Shown in pieces: positions 47,470-59,895 of a DNA stretch of 64,000 nt. Under the pieces are notes generated by a model. That model was not told the origin of the DNA. It ran no database searches and was given only the letters and a program-made list of their open reading frames with translations. The first letter of the stretch is position 1. Each line of letters opens with the position of its first letter. The stretch spans positions 6,783,001 to 6,847,000 of the forward strand of contig NC_059401.1 in assembly GCF_905220565.1 (NCBI RefSeq). Reading direction: 5' to 3'. Made by a program: the position numbers and the translations under genes. The DNA is from Melitaea cinxia. Taxonomy: Eukaryota; Arthropoda; Insecta; Lepidoptera; Nymphalidae.

Positions 47470-47922
47470 ATCATATCTTTTTAACGGAGTTCCAATAAAG
47501 GAGGGTCTCAATTCGATTGTTTTCTTTATGTATGTTACCTCAGAACTTTTGACTGCGTGTACCGATTTCAATGTTTTTTTTTTTTATCGAAAGGTGGCGG
47601 ATGTCATGTGATTCCATTTAAATTTAATTGAGATCCTACAAGTGTTTTTCGAGTTATATCTAATAATGCCTATTTACTTGACTGTTTTTTCGTCGACCTA
47701 CAGTGTACACCGCATAACCAATATACCGATTTTAATGATTCTTGTTGTAATGAAAAGCCGATGCGTGTCATGTGATCTCATGCGATCGACATCTGACGAA
47801 TTCTTTTTAAGTTATCTTTGATAACGCGTATTTGCTTGACTATTTTTCATATACCTACGTTGTACGAGTATTACATGTCGATGTAATTGAAGTCGGTTTT
47901 TTTATCGTTTGTAAGCAAACAC
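47470..47922 (+). repeat. AACCGACTTC-family repeat, copy 8b (complete)
   Basis: TAACGGAGTTCCAATAAAGG to ATTGAAGTCGGTTTTTTTAT and TTTGTAAGCAAACACG. Spans the right end of the duplication. Confidence 0.8.
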
Positions 47923-48087
47923 GTGTAACGTTACACACGTTGTATTAAAAATAATATAATTTTGGACACTATCTTAAATTTAAAGACATTAAATTAAATC
48001 GATATTTTACGATAGTTCGAGAAGCAAGAGTAGAACTGAGATTATGATACAGTTAATTATCAAGCATATTAAGCTGTTTCGAGACAG

Positions 48088-48339
48088 TCGGTTTACGTCA
48101 GCAGTGATGTGGAAGAACCCGCAATAATGATGGAATACAAACGTTTGTCGCAACCATCTGCTACAAACAAGACAGTGAGATCGAGTCAAGCAACATTCTA
48201 TGCTAATTTACGTAAATCTCATCAGAGTAACTTAAGTCTCAACTTTGTTCATTTGCTACAAATTCGCATTCAAAGCATACGATTATACTTTGTGAAAAGA
48301 ATGAAGCTGTACAATGGTTTTCCTTTAATTGTTTATTAA
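48088..48339 (+). CDS. Candidate terminal exon or chance frame
   Basis: After an acceptor-like GAGACAG, one frame stays open for 83 codons to TAA: SVYVSSDVEEPAIMMEYKRL, SQPSATNKTVRSSQATFYAN and so on. The first ~45 codons look protein-like; the later part becomes AT-driven. A donor-like C|GTAAAT at about 48,209 would end the exon after the convincing part. The polypyrimidine tract is poor and I know no related family. Confidence 0.2.
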   Translation, partial: SVYVSSDVEEPAIMMEYKRLSQPSATNKTVRSSQATFYANLRKSHQSNLSLNFVHLLQIRIQSIRLYFVKRMKLYNGFPLIVY

Positions 48340-50266
48340 CGCTTATTAAATGGGTTATTAATTAATAGAACTAAAGCATTCAAATTTGTTCTCATATGTA
48401 GTCTTAAACTCTTTGTGAAAAGGACATAAAAGTATAATTTCTTTTATTTTACGTTACTCATAGATAAGAGTTTACATAACGTTTCTTAATAGTTATCATT
48501 GAAAATTATTTTAGTGTTTAATTCGAATATATACTAACTATACAACATACATATACGTAGATATATACAAATGAGAGTTACGTCTTAGTAGGTGGGACTT
48601 AAGAACGTAAGTGCAATTGCAGTAGTGAATAAACTATTTTTTTTTTTTATAAATAAAGTTATGTCCACAGGCTTAAAGTGCCCATGCTTTTGTTATTCCG
48701 ATTTTTAGTTTTATTACTGATCGTTTACTTGTTACACTACTGCAGCTTACATTAAGAGACCTAATTATTCTATCTTAGTATCCCTAATGCAGACGTGAGT
48801 CCACCGACCAAAATTATGCTAAACTTAATTGATATCTTACATGCAAAAAGACATAGAATTATATTGCGCCTTACTTTAATTATTGTTGTCACTATTATAA
48901 TAATTATTATTATCTATGTTTATATATACACTTACTTGCTATCTATAATATATGTACACTTATTGTCTAGCTAACGTATATGTACACTTATGGCCTACTT
49001 TGCCTACTTACAATATACACTTAACCTATGTTATTATTAGTATTTTTTTTTTTTTTTTTTACTTACTCCTAAGTTTTTTCCTTACATTAAATTACAATTT
49101 ATTCCTACAAATAAGGTGTGCTACAATTTTAACATTTTGAGCACACCCTCAATGACGGCGGCATCCCTGTGGTGAATCGCCATCCTGAGGCTGTGCTCGA
49201 GGATGTCTTTTTCAGAAGTCTTTTTCAGAAGTGAATAAACTATTATAAGAGATTCGAAAGACAGTGTTTTAGCTTGTTTTAATAATACTTTTTAAATGTG
49301 TGTTATTATTGTAACAAATTGAATTTAAATTTGAAATGTATTGTTTTATAACTGTATGTGTACTGTATATTATCTATAGTTTTGCAGTCGAATAATCGTA
49401 TACTTTTGAATTTGCAGTTTTTTTAACCTCATATGCTGTTCATTTTTAAAGTAGGCACATAATGTTATATTTTTTTTTGTATTTAGTGACGTTTTTGTAT
49501 TATTATTTTTTTATAATTTTAGACTAGTGGCCGCCAAGTGGTTGTAATCATAATTAATTTAAATTATAATTTTGAACATTATTAAGGCACTGTTGTCAAA
49601 GAGTATTTCTATAATTATAAACAAAAGAGTACATGTGCGCGTGTTTCAAACACATGGTAGTGTGTCTGATGTTTTTTTTTATTGATTTAACGTATTTTTA
49701 TGCATAATTTAAGAAAAAATATTATCATTCTGCACTTCTCCTCTATATAAACTATAAGTGTGCGAAATTTTATTCTTCTCCGTCCACACAATTATCACGT
49801 TAACAAGCACCGTTACACAACAACGCTACATATTTCTATATTTCAATAAAGTAAAAATTTATAGGAACTTTCTTTACTTTATTCACTTTCTTAGTAGTAG
49901 AATCACAAAAATACTGCCATATCGCTTAATATTATTAATGTAATGATTAATTTATATGTAATTGTTATTCAATAAATTTAAATTATATAGTTTTAAATCT
50001 AATACTTGATGTTCATTGATGATAAGCAAGTCAGTTAAGAGTTATTAGATTAGTCTTACAATTAAAAGGGACACGTACTAATAAATCAATTGAGGATATT
50101 AGACATTACAATATCGGATCATGTCGTTAGTCAATGTGTCAAGTCGTTTATAGGTGGTTCAATATGAAAGCCATTAATCAAGAAGAAGAGAAGAAGAAGA
50201 AATCTGCCACAATGAAATCAACATAACCTCAAAATAGTTAATATGATTATTTATTAACTAGTCTAA
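48340..50266. other. Unassigned AT-rich stretch
   Basis: 49,139-49,210 has a short GC-richer patch (CACACCCTCAATGACGGCGG), possibly a decayed LINE piece. No gene supported. Confidence 0.45.
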
Positions 50267-50668
50267 GGGTCCGTCCATAAATTACGTCACATGTTAAGAG
50301 GGGTAGGGGGTCGACGAAGTGAGACATTGTGTGACATGGGGTTGGGAGGCATGCAAAACTTTGTGACATTACATTTCCAAATATAATATTGATATTAATC
50401 AAAACGTAAGTACAAAAACATGATATTTCAACAACCTATCAATAACTAATTTAAAATGTAAGTTTTATTTGTTTTGTTGGCGAATTGACTTTTATTAAAA
50501 TGAAAATTAAAAATAATGTTGAGACTGTCATGAGTTTGCTTATGCAAAATTGCAAAATATGTGACGTCACACTAGGTGGGGGGGTCTCATAAATATGACC
50601 ATCTGTGACAATGACGGGGAAGGGGTCGAAAAATCGAGAAATTCGCGTGACGTAATTTATTGACGGCC
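50267..50668. mobile_element. MITE with CCGTCCATAAATTACGTCAC termini and TCTAA duplication
   Basis: Left end GGGTCCGTCCATAAATTACG; right end, reversed, GGCCGTCAATAAATTACGTC, differing by one indel and one substitution. The 5-bp TCTAA is duplicated at 50262-50266 and 50669-50673. The 402-bp element is G-rich next to each end (GTAGGGGGTCGACG; GGTGGGGGGGTCTC) and has no coding capacity. From memory similar termini are common in insects; superfamily not assigned. Confidence 0.85.
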
Positions 50669-52388
50669 TCTAACTCGATTTCATCATAATTATGATATAA
50701 ATAAACGAAATAATAAAAGCCGATAGTCCAGTAGATAAAAGTCACAGATCTTATCTAAATCAAAGATACAATGTCTAAAAATCGTGATTAAAAATTCAGG
50801 TTAGTATCAATAAATTTTTAAGTGCTGAAGTATAGCAATGTATCTGGTACTCAGCTTAAAAGTAGTCAAACATTTTGGATATTTAATTTTGTACTAAACC
50901 TACAGATATCACAGAAAGTTTTGGTGTGTTGTATAGGCGCCAATTTGGAGTAGTATTAAATTAATAAGAGAAGAGGTTTCGGTCCACAGTTGGTCGTAAA
51001 TAAGCTTCATCAGCACACTATAGTATGTACTAAAACTTGAGATAAAATTGCTGTATCGTTGAAATTTTATCAAAGATTTATTTATTACTGTTTATATAGT
51101 TTTAAACTATATTACGTCAAAATAGTCGTTTTTGTAAAGTTAAAAATTTCATGAAAAAGTCTTTATTAAATTATTCATATCATACAAAATGTAGTTCTTG
51201 TTATCCATATAATTTCATACACTTACAGATATTGGGATCTAGAAATTGCTATAGAAGTTTCGCCAGCAACTTCAAGGATCGTTCTTCGTCGATAATCGTT
51301 TCGCGTTTCGCCTTCTCATCTCATCATTCTATTTCTATTGCTAGCAATTTGTCATGAAAAATAATGTAATAAATGTAGTATTGACCTCGCTAGACACATA
51401 AACTTGCAAACCGTTTATCAAATCAATTTAATATTTCTATATTTTTTTCTGAACTTTTTATTTTGTAGTCAAACACAGTAATTAAAATGTTTTTTTATAC
51501 GAATAATAAATCAGCAAACCACATTATAAATATTTACAAACTGTGTCCTTATATAAGGAGTAATGTGTTTGCAAAATGCTTAGAAATTACTTTTATGAAA
51601 AAGTTTATACCTAAATAAAAAATTATCGTCTTTACTCCAAAGTGCTAGTAACTCTTTCCTACAGAACGAGCCTATACATAACGTAATAGCTAATATAATG
51701 GGTAGCCTTTTATGATTTCAGTTTATCAAATCACAATTTAGTGTTATTATGCCCATCAAATCACCCTCAATCGTATATTAACAATATAATAAATATTATA
51801 TTTTTGCTTCCATTATAAGTTAATTTATTTAAAAAAAATAGGTATATTTTTTATTTATATTAATAAATAAAAAATATAAAAAAAATTATGAATTATTAGA
51901 AAATATAACTTTTTATAATGCACTAATAAAAGTAAACCCATTAATAAAAATAATCTCTGATATCAGCTCACTGTCAGTAAAAACACAAATAATAAAGACG
52001 ATTGATCGAAATGATAAAGCATTATCTTTTTAGTGGGTTAACAACATGAACATATAATGAACTTTGATATCCTTATTGAGTTGTACACGTCGTGTAATAC
52101 AAAACAGTGCATATCATTGTCCCAACTTATAAAATTACACGTTTGTAACTTTCTTTGAACTAATCGTATTTGGTTGTTTTGATGAGAAAGGGTAACACGA
52201 AACTAAATAGTTTCCAGTACCTAATTCCTTAGCTTATCGTAATATAGGTAATATGATATAAAAAAGTGTAACAAATTATTGCCCAATGAAACCGGCCATA
52301 ACCAAAGCGATTCGATTATACCTTTGTAAAAACAGATTTACGGACTAGGATTAGGATTTATTAACTAATACTATCAGTACTTAATCTA
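50669..52388. other. Unassigned AT-rich stretch
   Basis: No gene or repeat recognised; the 68-codon frame at 51,151-51,357 is unsupported. Confidence 0.5.
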
Positions 52389-52655
52389 TACTAGTATTAT
52401 AAAGCTGAAGAGTTTGTTTGTTTGTTCGAACGCGATAATCTCAGGAACTACTGGTCCGATTTGAAAAATTCGCTCAGTGTTAGATAGCCCATTTATCAAG
52501 GAGTGCTATAGGCTATATATCATCACGCTAAGACCAATAAGAGCGGAGCACCAATGAAAAATGTTTCAAAATCGGGATTTTTTCCTTTTGAGAGCTTCCA
52601 CAGTTATAGCCCAAATAAACTGTTCCACGCGGACGAAATCATGGGCAGAAGATAG
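52389..52655 (+). repeat. SINE-like repeat 'GCGGAGCACCAATGAAAAAT'
   Basis: Starts CTATACTAGTATTATAAAGC, contains ATCTCAGGAACTACTGGTCC, TAGATAGCCCATTTATCAAG and GCGGAGCACCAATGAAAAAT, and ends CACGCGGACGAAATCATGGG. This is a familiar lepidopteran repeat layout. Confidence 0.75.
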
Positions 52656-53944
52656 TGCCCTATATAATCTATACTTTACATTACTTCAACTAATGATAAA
52701 ATATACAAGCGGTAGTATAAGTCAAATAATATTGCCAATAAACATCCTAAACACGCCTTATTAAGAAACAGTAGTAGTTGAAAGGAAATAGCATAGATTC
52801 AAAGAAAGCAAATAGTCTCTGACGATGCTCGCGCTCATGGAATAGCACTCAAAGAAACTGTTTAATACACGCTTAGTTCTAGCCTAGTTAATTTGTTTAG
52901 ATCTAAGTATAGAACAATCTAACTTTAGTAGTTCGCTCTATACTGCATATGTAGTTGTGAAAATTTTCTTACTAAAGCTTTTATAATCTCCATGACAGTA
53001 AAAATTGTGAAATTAAATAAGATTGTTGTCGAAATTAATTTACAAGTTTATAAATAGTACATTTTAAATAATAATAATATACATATCATGTTAAATACGT
53101 CAATTAACGCTTGTACTTACTACTATTTTACGTAAAATATTTGACAATCGTCATTAAATGATGATAATTTGTCGCGGTTGACAATCTAAAAATATTATGT
53201 GATTTCGCGTTAGCTCGTGTCCAGGAAATCGACAGTTTAATGTTATAAAATATAAATGTCGTAATTCTTTTGTCAAAACATTTATAGTAGTCAGTGATAA
53301 ACTATTGCACATCGACCTTTGGAAAGAGGCAATCGGCTAATTTCAGCTTCGTTGAGCGTGTATGGTCCAAAACCCTCTCATCCTCAGACCTTTTTTATTA
53401 TCTGATGGACAAAATGTATACAATTTAGAAGTATAAGTGTGTACAGTAAAAATATAGATACCTGCTATCTAAGGCCGAGGGCCAATTTTTTAATATTATC
53501 GCCAGACCCTGTAACTATCATGTACGTACATATCATAGTTTTTACCGCAAGACCTACAAAACTTCTTCAACGTATTTGTTCCTATTCTCAAGAAAATGTA
53601 CTTTAAATTAAATTCAAATATTATAAGTTCGGTATTGCAGCTAAACTTCGGCAACCTAAACTTTATATTACAATTTAACGTACCTGGGTAAAGGTTGAAA
53701 CTTGTCTAATAACATTATTAAATAACAAATTTTGAGTAGGCTTCTACTCCGTTGGTATAGGAATTTATTCTTATAAAGTAATTAATATGCTTGTAAGACG
53801 GGACATAGTTCATTGTTATGTAATTTTCAAAGATAGTTAGTTATCGATTATTACTATTTGTGACAAAACAATTAATATTCTTGTGAATATAGATATTATT
53901 GCTATAAATATATTGCGACACAATTACTGTTATGTCTACCTTTT
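52656..53944. other. Unassigned AT-rich stretch
   Basis: Nothing definite; 53,320-53,400 is a little richer in GC without a clear frame. Confidence 0.45.
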
Positions 53945-54215
53945 GAAAACATCCCGCATGGAGACTCGAGCTCCAAGATCGTATATGTCGCGAATAGCCC
54001 TTTTGTGCAAAATAAATACAGGCTCGATATATGTAGTATTATCCTGCAGTAACAGACCATAAGACATTAGACGTATTGTTGAATAAACCCACAGGTTTCA
54101 TTGATCTCGTGACACGAGGCGCCACCCCGTCGCGCCTCTACGTCGCCGACGCACCCTGAGGGATGACCGACCTCGTTCCGAGATTCTTTTATTGCACATA
54201 AAGTTTTGGCGCAGT
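53945..54215 (+). repeat. GC-rich repeat-like block, unassigned
   Basis: CTCCAAGATCGTATATGTCG and CGAATAGCCCTTTTGTGCAA resemble a lepidopteran LINE 3' region known to me from memory. It is followed by a CpG-rich part (GACACGAGGCGCCACCCCGT, CGCGCCTCTACGTCGCCGAC) and by TTTTGGCGCAGTAC. The second part could be from an LTR element, but no LTR pair was found. Confidence 0.35.
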
Positions 54216-55340
54216 ACAATTGACCTGTTTATTTTATAATGACTAACATAACTAATATCTTTATGTATACAGATCGAATATATTAATATGTGAAAAAAAA
54301 TTAACTACATATTGCTCATAAAATACATATTGCTCAAAAAAAAAAAACAAATAAAAATTAAAAATTATCAATTCATTCGATTCAACATACAATAGAAAAT
54401 TTAATTATTAATTCGAATTAAAATTTAAAATTTCTTCTATTTCATTGTTTAAACGTCATTAAAATATCATACATTAATTTTTCTATGATTGCAAGATAAT
54501 TTTTTAATATTTTTGAGAATTTTTTTTAAATGCAAACACTTTCAAGATTTACTTTCCATAGTCTTATACAAGTAGTAGTCATTCAAAAATCTGTATGGGT
54601 GGTTACAGTAATAAAATCATTCAAACGAAATCCATATAAATTGTTACATAAATTTAAGTTCGTGCCATTCCCGTGGCTACGAAATCTGATGAATTGAGTT
54701 ATACCAACATTTCGAAATAACGCTAGAGACACGTTTTTCAATTAAAACAAAAACTTTCAAAAACAAATTACCTTTAGTAACAATGTAGCCGTAATAACTA
54801 AAAACTTTCTTTTTGATGTAAAGTATCAACAATTAAACTTATTGTTTGATTAATTACATCACATAATCACATTTTATCGGTACCTGTCATGAAGCTCTGT
54901 CATAGTTTATTTACTTTATTTAAGCCCGATCCTGAGTACTACAAGTCCATCAGTGATTATTAATATAATAAAGCCATGAAATACACTGACAATACGTGAT
55001 AATCGCGCAAAATATACACAAATAAATGTATACGAGTTTTAAGATTTATCAAAACATACCGTCGACACAGGGGGGTCTCAAGGATATTTCGATTCAAAGC
55101 ATATTCCTCTATATAAGTATCAAAATTCCGTCAATTGTTAGTTTATTTACAGTATGTTTTTTTTAATTAGGTTATTGAGGCTACTACAATAAAATAAAAA
55201 TAACCGTTAACATACATAATATTTCGAATATTAGGTATGTTTTAATCAATTTCTTTAAAAAATATAGTAAGTAACAAGAACAATTAAATCTATATATTTC
55301 ATTAACTACGCTATCTATTACCAACGACATTTTATTTAAT
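54216..55340. other. Unassigned AT-rich stretch
   Basis: Nothing recognised. Confidence 0.5.
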
Positions 55341-55480
55341 AAAATTAGGTCGGCAAACAAGTAAAAAAAAAAAAACAAACGTACGACCCACGTGATGGTA
55401 AACTGTTACCTTAGCCTATACATATACCAGAAGCTTCGCAAGTGCGTTGCCAACCCTACCTCTACATTCCCCAAGAGAAG
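55341..55480 (+). repeat. 'GTCGGCAAACAAG' family repeat, copy 3
   Basis: AAAATTAGGTCGGCAAACAA interrupted by an A-run, then ACGACCCACGTGATGGTAAA, TACCAGAAGCTTCGCAAGTG and TTCCCCAAGAG. Confidence 0.7.
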
Positions 55481-55631
55481 ACATATGAAAGAAATTACAC
55501 ACATTTTCTATTTGGCGAGTATAAGAATTTAAATTGTTGTTAACTTCATCGAATGAAGGAAACAATAAATCACTACATATTAAGTAACATACAAGTATAT
55601 TTTTATAATATTTAATGATACGAAACTACCA

Positions 55632-55632
<1 letters not shown>

Positions 55633-55669
<37 letters not shown>
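55633..55669. repeat. (TA)n microsatellite
   Basis: About 18 TA units abutting the next repeat fragment. Confidence 0.9.
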
Positions 55670-55674
<5 letters not shown>

Positions 55675-55738
55675 CTGAAACACCAGAAGCATCGCAAGCG
55701 CGTTGCCGACCCATTCCCCAATCCCCCCAGGAGGACTA
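55667..55738 (+). repeat. 'GTCGGCAAACAAG' family repeat, copy 4 (middle part)
   Basis: ATAGACACCTGAAACACCAG, AAGCATCGCAAGCGCGTTGC and ATCCCCCCAGGAGGA. The (TA)n run lies where the TATAGACGCC motif begins, so it may have expanded from within the repeat. Confidence 0.75.
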
Positions 55739-57116
55739 CTTTCAACACATGATAATAGTCCAGTTTTTTATAACACCCTTAAAATATGTTTTTGTGTGAA
55801 ATTCAAAGCTTAAAGGAGAAGCAACCTCAGAAATGCGGCTGCTCAAAATATAGCCCAAGCCATAGTCTAGCCATTTACATTCAAAAGTCTAGTTGATTGT
55901 TATTAATCATAAAGAAATTTACGTTAAAGTACGTTATCAAAACATCCTAATCAATCACAAGGACAAATTTAATCTTATTATTAAAATCTTGATAAATGTT
56001 AGTTAATATCTGTGAATCCTAAAACAACAAGGAAACCTTAATTTTCTAGATATATAGGTGTCTAAATTCAAACACAGTTTAATTTTCCATTAAAAGGAGA
56101 ACCTTGATGTTATTTGTTCCAAACAACCTTGAATTCGACGACTATTTATTTTCCCTACTTTCATTGACCTACAAGTTTCAATGTGACGTCACGTGCCGCC
56201 AGGAGGACGCGACTATCTGGCGCCAACTTTACCCACCCCGTTTTATCTCACAAACTTCGAAGCAATTAAAGTTGTATTTGAAAACCTGAAATATTTAAAA
56301 TTTATATGTAAATTTGTATTATAGTAGATTATTTGCAAATTTGTCCATGTCAAAGTGTCAAGTCGAATCAGTGATGTAAAAATTTGGCTTACAATATGCG
56401 CAAGATCAGATACGGACGATTAGGACCTTTAGCACGAATTTGTTTTGGGCTGTTTTACCATTAGATTATGATAGGCTGAATAGAATGAGTTTATTTTTCT
56501 ACTACAAACAAATGAATAGATATTTTCTGTTCATAATATTAGTATATGTTACATATTTGGTTATACTTTTCTATCAGAAACTGTTCTCAGCTACTGAGGG
56601 GTTAATCTCGAATGGAGAAAATTTTAATTCCTCTTAGTTGTTATTGTTATAGGTGTAGTTATCAAGGAATAAAAAAAGGCAATTTCATTGTTGAACAAAC
56701 AGTTTTTAGCGCAGATTTTATGTATCTCAGTAAAAGTATATGTTTTAAAACGTACGTACTGCACTGTAATGTAATAAAAATTACAATAAGAATATCTAGA
56801 TTTTAAATATTGTTTACGAAAGCGCCACTGAAATATGCTCAGTCAATAAATTATAAGTTAATTGGGTTTCAAGTAATCATATTACCAGTATTTACTTCCA
56901 AGGAATAATCTTAATGTTTTTTTCCTATGCACTTGTTTAAATTACCCTAGAGTACAATCTATACTCAATTTCAATTAAGGAAATTAAGTGGTTCTGTGTA
57001 ATGTATGTCAAATAGACAAAAAATATTATAAATATTCACGCAGACCACACCGATCGACGGTTCTTTCATAAATTGTTTGTTAATAGAGTTCATCTAAATT
57101 TTCGTTTTAGACTATT
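55739..57116. other. Unassigned stretch
   Basis: 56,190-56,270 is GC-richer (CGTCACGTGCCGCCAGGAGG, ATCTGGCGCCAACTTTACCC) and looks like part of a repeat, but no second copy is in the window. No gene supported. Confidence 0.4.
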
Positions 57117-57269
57117 CGGCTGCCCAATTTCAAAACACAGTAAGGGACAAATTTTTTGAAAATCGATTTTTTTTTTGCATTTTTCGTACCAATGGAGTCG
57201 TGGGAACATATATATAGATATATTTAAAAAAAATGTTGTCCTTTACTGTGTTTTGAAATTGAGCAACCC
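57117..57269. mobile_element. 153-bp MITE with 34-bp inverted termini
   Basis: Ends share CAATTTCAAAACACAGTA in opposite orientation; over 34 bp the termini differ at about four positions. TATT flanks both sides (57113-57116 and 57270-57273), a likely target-site duplication. Most of a minus-strand 75-codon frame here is the element itself. Confidence 0.8.
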
Positions 57270-58313
57270 TATTTACTCTACCCTCTACAAATCGTAGCGT
57301 TATACTCGTACATTTCATACTCAGATTTATAAGACAAATTAAACATAGGATTACCACGAATTAAAAATAATTCTGTTTTATATTTACTAAGAAACGAAAA
57401 GTGTTTTTATTGAAATCAATTAAACAATTAATTATAATATACGTGAGACATTTTTTAAAAATAAATCTTTTCTAAGAAACTTTGTTCTATGTGGGATAAT
57501 ATTTGATAATATAATTTGTAACTTTAAAAATTTTTTTATTAAATAATACTTTATATTGAAAGTAAATACAGAAAAAATTCTAAGTCAACTTTAACAATAT
57601 GTACTTGTTGTATGTACCTAAACCATATATGTACTAAGCTCTTGAGTTTCTGAACGGATAAGTGGTACTGCACAAATGTTTGTAATTTTTTCCCTTACTT
57701 CTATTATGTTTGTATTAATAACAAATCAATAACGAAACATTAGTAAAATTTTAAATATCATTGAAAAGAAAATATATCCGGGGACCTCATCATAATGTTT
57801 ATCTCTACTACTAACGTAAAATAAATTTCTTACAATACCATGAACAATGTTAAATATTATAGTTAATTTAGATAGTTAACTTAGCGGTACTGAAAAATGG
57901 AGTCATGATACTGGAAAGCGAATACCTTTACCTTCCTAATCTTGATTGACTAACTAGCCTATATACTACCCATGTAAAGTTATTTGATAAATGTTTACTT
58001 GATATGCTTTTTAGTTAATTAAATAACTCTACGTTTCATGCAACATTATTAATACATTTGTAATGTAATGAAAAATGTTCTTTCTATGACAATGTGTGTT
58101 ATCGCATACTTTGAGTTGAAGGTTTTTCTTTTTTTCTTTTTTAAAAACAAACAGTATGTATAACGTAGCAAAAACGAGTCGTTTATCAAAATAAAAAATC
58201 ATAAAGAATATCTAACAACTACATCAAATTTCCTTAATGATTTTCGCGACCTCTAAATTCAGATAGTTTGTATTGATATAGATCCTTATCGAGGCCTTGT
58301 TTGTGTTATATTT
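57270..58313. other. Unassigned AT-rich stretch
   Basis: Nothing recognised. Confidence 0.5.
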
Positions 58314-58840
58314 TTAACCAACTTAAAGAAAGGAGGAGGTTATTAATTCGACTGTATCTTTTTATTTATGTTTCGTCAGAACTTCAGACTTCGACGATAC
58401 TTTTTTAATCAAGAGGTACGTAAGTACTTTTCGAGTTATATAGATATAATGCGTATTCACTTGACTATTTTATCATTGACCTACGTTATATTATACCTGA
58501 TAACTTTTTACTTGGTGTGCCGATTTTGATTATTCTTATTTTAATCGAAAGCTGATGCTTGTTATTTCTCAGTTTATATAAATAAATAAATAATATGTAC
58601 ACAATACACACGCGGTCGTCTGTTCCTAAAGTAAGCAACTTAATGCTTGTGTTATAGGTAACAGCCGACTGGTATAGCTACATTTTTTTTTTCGATAAAC
58701 ATACTTATAAATATTTATTTATAAATATATTTGACGACTACTTTTAGAGTAATCTTTCTTAACGCGTATTTACTTTACTATTTTTTGTCTATCTACGTCG
58801 TATTACTGGTCGATATAATTAAAGTTAGTTTTTTTAGGTT
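58314..58840 (+). repeat. AACCGACTTC-family repeat, copy 9, with nested insertion
   Basis: Begins TTAACCAACTTAAAGAAAGG and ends TCGATATAATTAAAGTTAG. At about 58,573-58,735 the family sequence is interrupted by a different repeat with ACACACGCGGTCGTCTGTTC and TTATAGGTAACAGCCGACTG, which I believe is itself common in butterflies. Confidence 0.65.
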
Positions 58841-59895
58841 GAAAAAAAAAAAGACATCAATCAAAAAGGTTGAATTTTGTGAGTTTGCGTTTATAAGGGC
58901 ATCACTATGCAAGTCGTGCTAAGTGTGGTATTATTAAGAAATTTTCTGAAATGTATATAAAAGTTAGAATAATTTACTTTTTACTTGTAAATATATATTT
59001 CATATCTACTTCATTAATTTTAGTCTAAAAAATTTAAATCCACATGATCCATTCATTGATACATATTTATTAACCACTCCAAAATATCACTGTTATTATC
59101 AAATTAAATAATTCGACTACGTATTTAAGATACACCTGTATGATAATATTGAAGCCAACTGATATGACGGACTATCTTTGTCACAATTTATAATATGGTT
59201 AATTATATTTGTCATTTATGAAATATGGATTTACTTAACAGTTCTCAAAATAAATAATTAATTTACAAATATGATAATATATGCAGGTGTATTATTACTC
59301 ATACCATACCCGTTGTAGAAATGATAGGATAAAGTAAAATAAATTATACAATCATGATACATGATTTTCTTTATCTACTAGAGTTAATAAAATCTTAAAA
59401 CCTACACGTAATTACAAAGTAAGTCAGCCTAATTAATTTGTACAGGGAATGTTGACTATACATGAAAGCATTCTCAAGGGTGTCATCAGAAACTGTACAG
59501 AGTGGGTCAAAGAACTCTTAGTGGAACGTTTCACTTTGAATAAACTATGTTTTTATTCTTTGTTTATGGTCGTTTGCGGACAGTTCGTTATCGCACATCT
59601 AATGATGAATTCAAACCATGTAACCAAATAGGTATACTATTGAGGTATATATAGGTATTTTATTGTATTGATGTATATTTCTTGTTTATGGCTGTGTTGT
59701 ATGTGTCATATCCATGCTAAGCCCCTTAATTGTGAAAGGTTTTACATATTTTGTTACAAATAAACTTACTGTCCAAGTTAAGTACTCACATTGTTATTTT
59801 TTATCATTTCTTAGAATAACATTAAATACAACATTTTTATATAATTGTTTGTGTTTATTTTTTTATTCAAAAACACGTAGATTGAACTTACCATT
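58841..59895. other. Mostly unassigned; weak exon candidate at 59,447
   Basis: The frame at 59,449-59,631 follows an acceptor-like TTGTACAG and begins GMLTIHESILKGVIRNCTEW, then VKELLVERFTLNKLCFYS. The first 35 codons look protein-like. No donor or polyadenylation signal convinces. Confidence 0.3.

Larger units (their letters stand above)
44085..47756 (+). repeat. Tandem segmental duplication, right copy (longer)
   Basis: Contains the same left part, a longer GTCG array, 1.8 kb absent from the left copy, and the same 468-bp right part. It appears to be the complete form, since the AACCGACTTC repeat continues past its end uninterrupted. Confidence 0.95.

Noticed and set aside
54060..54215. 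LTR end and primer-binding site (AATAAA, then TTTTGGCGCAGTAC)
   Set aside because: No second LTR copy, no TG...CA pair and no internal gag/pol-like frame could be found in the window.
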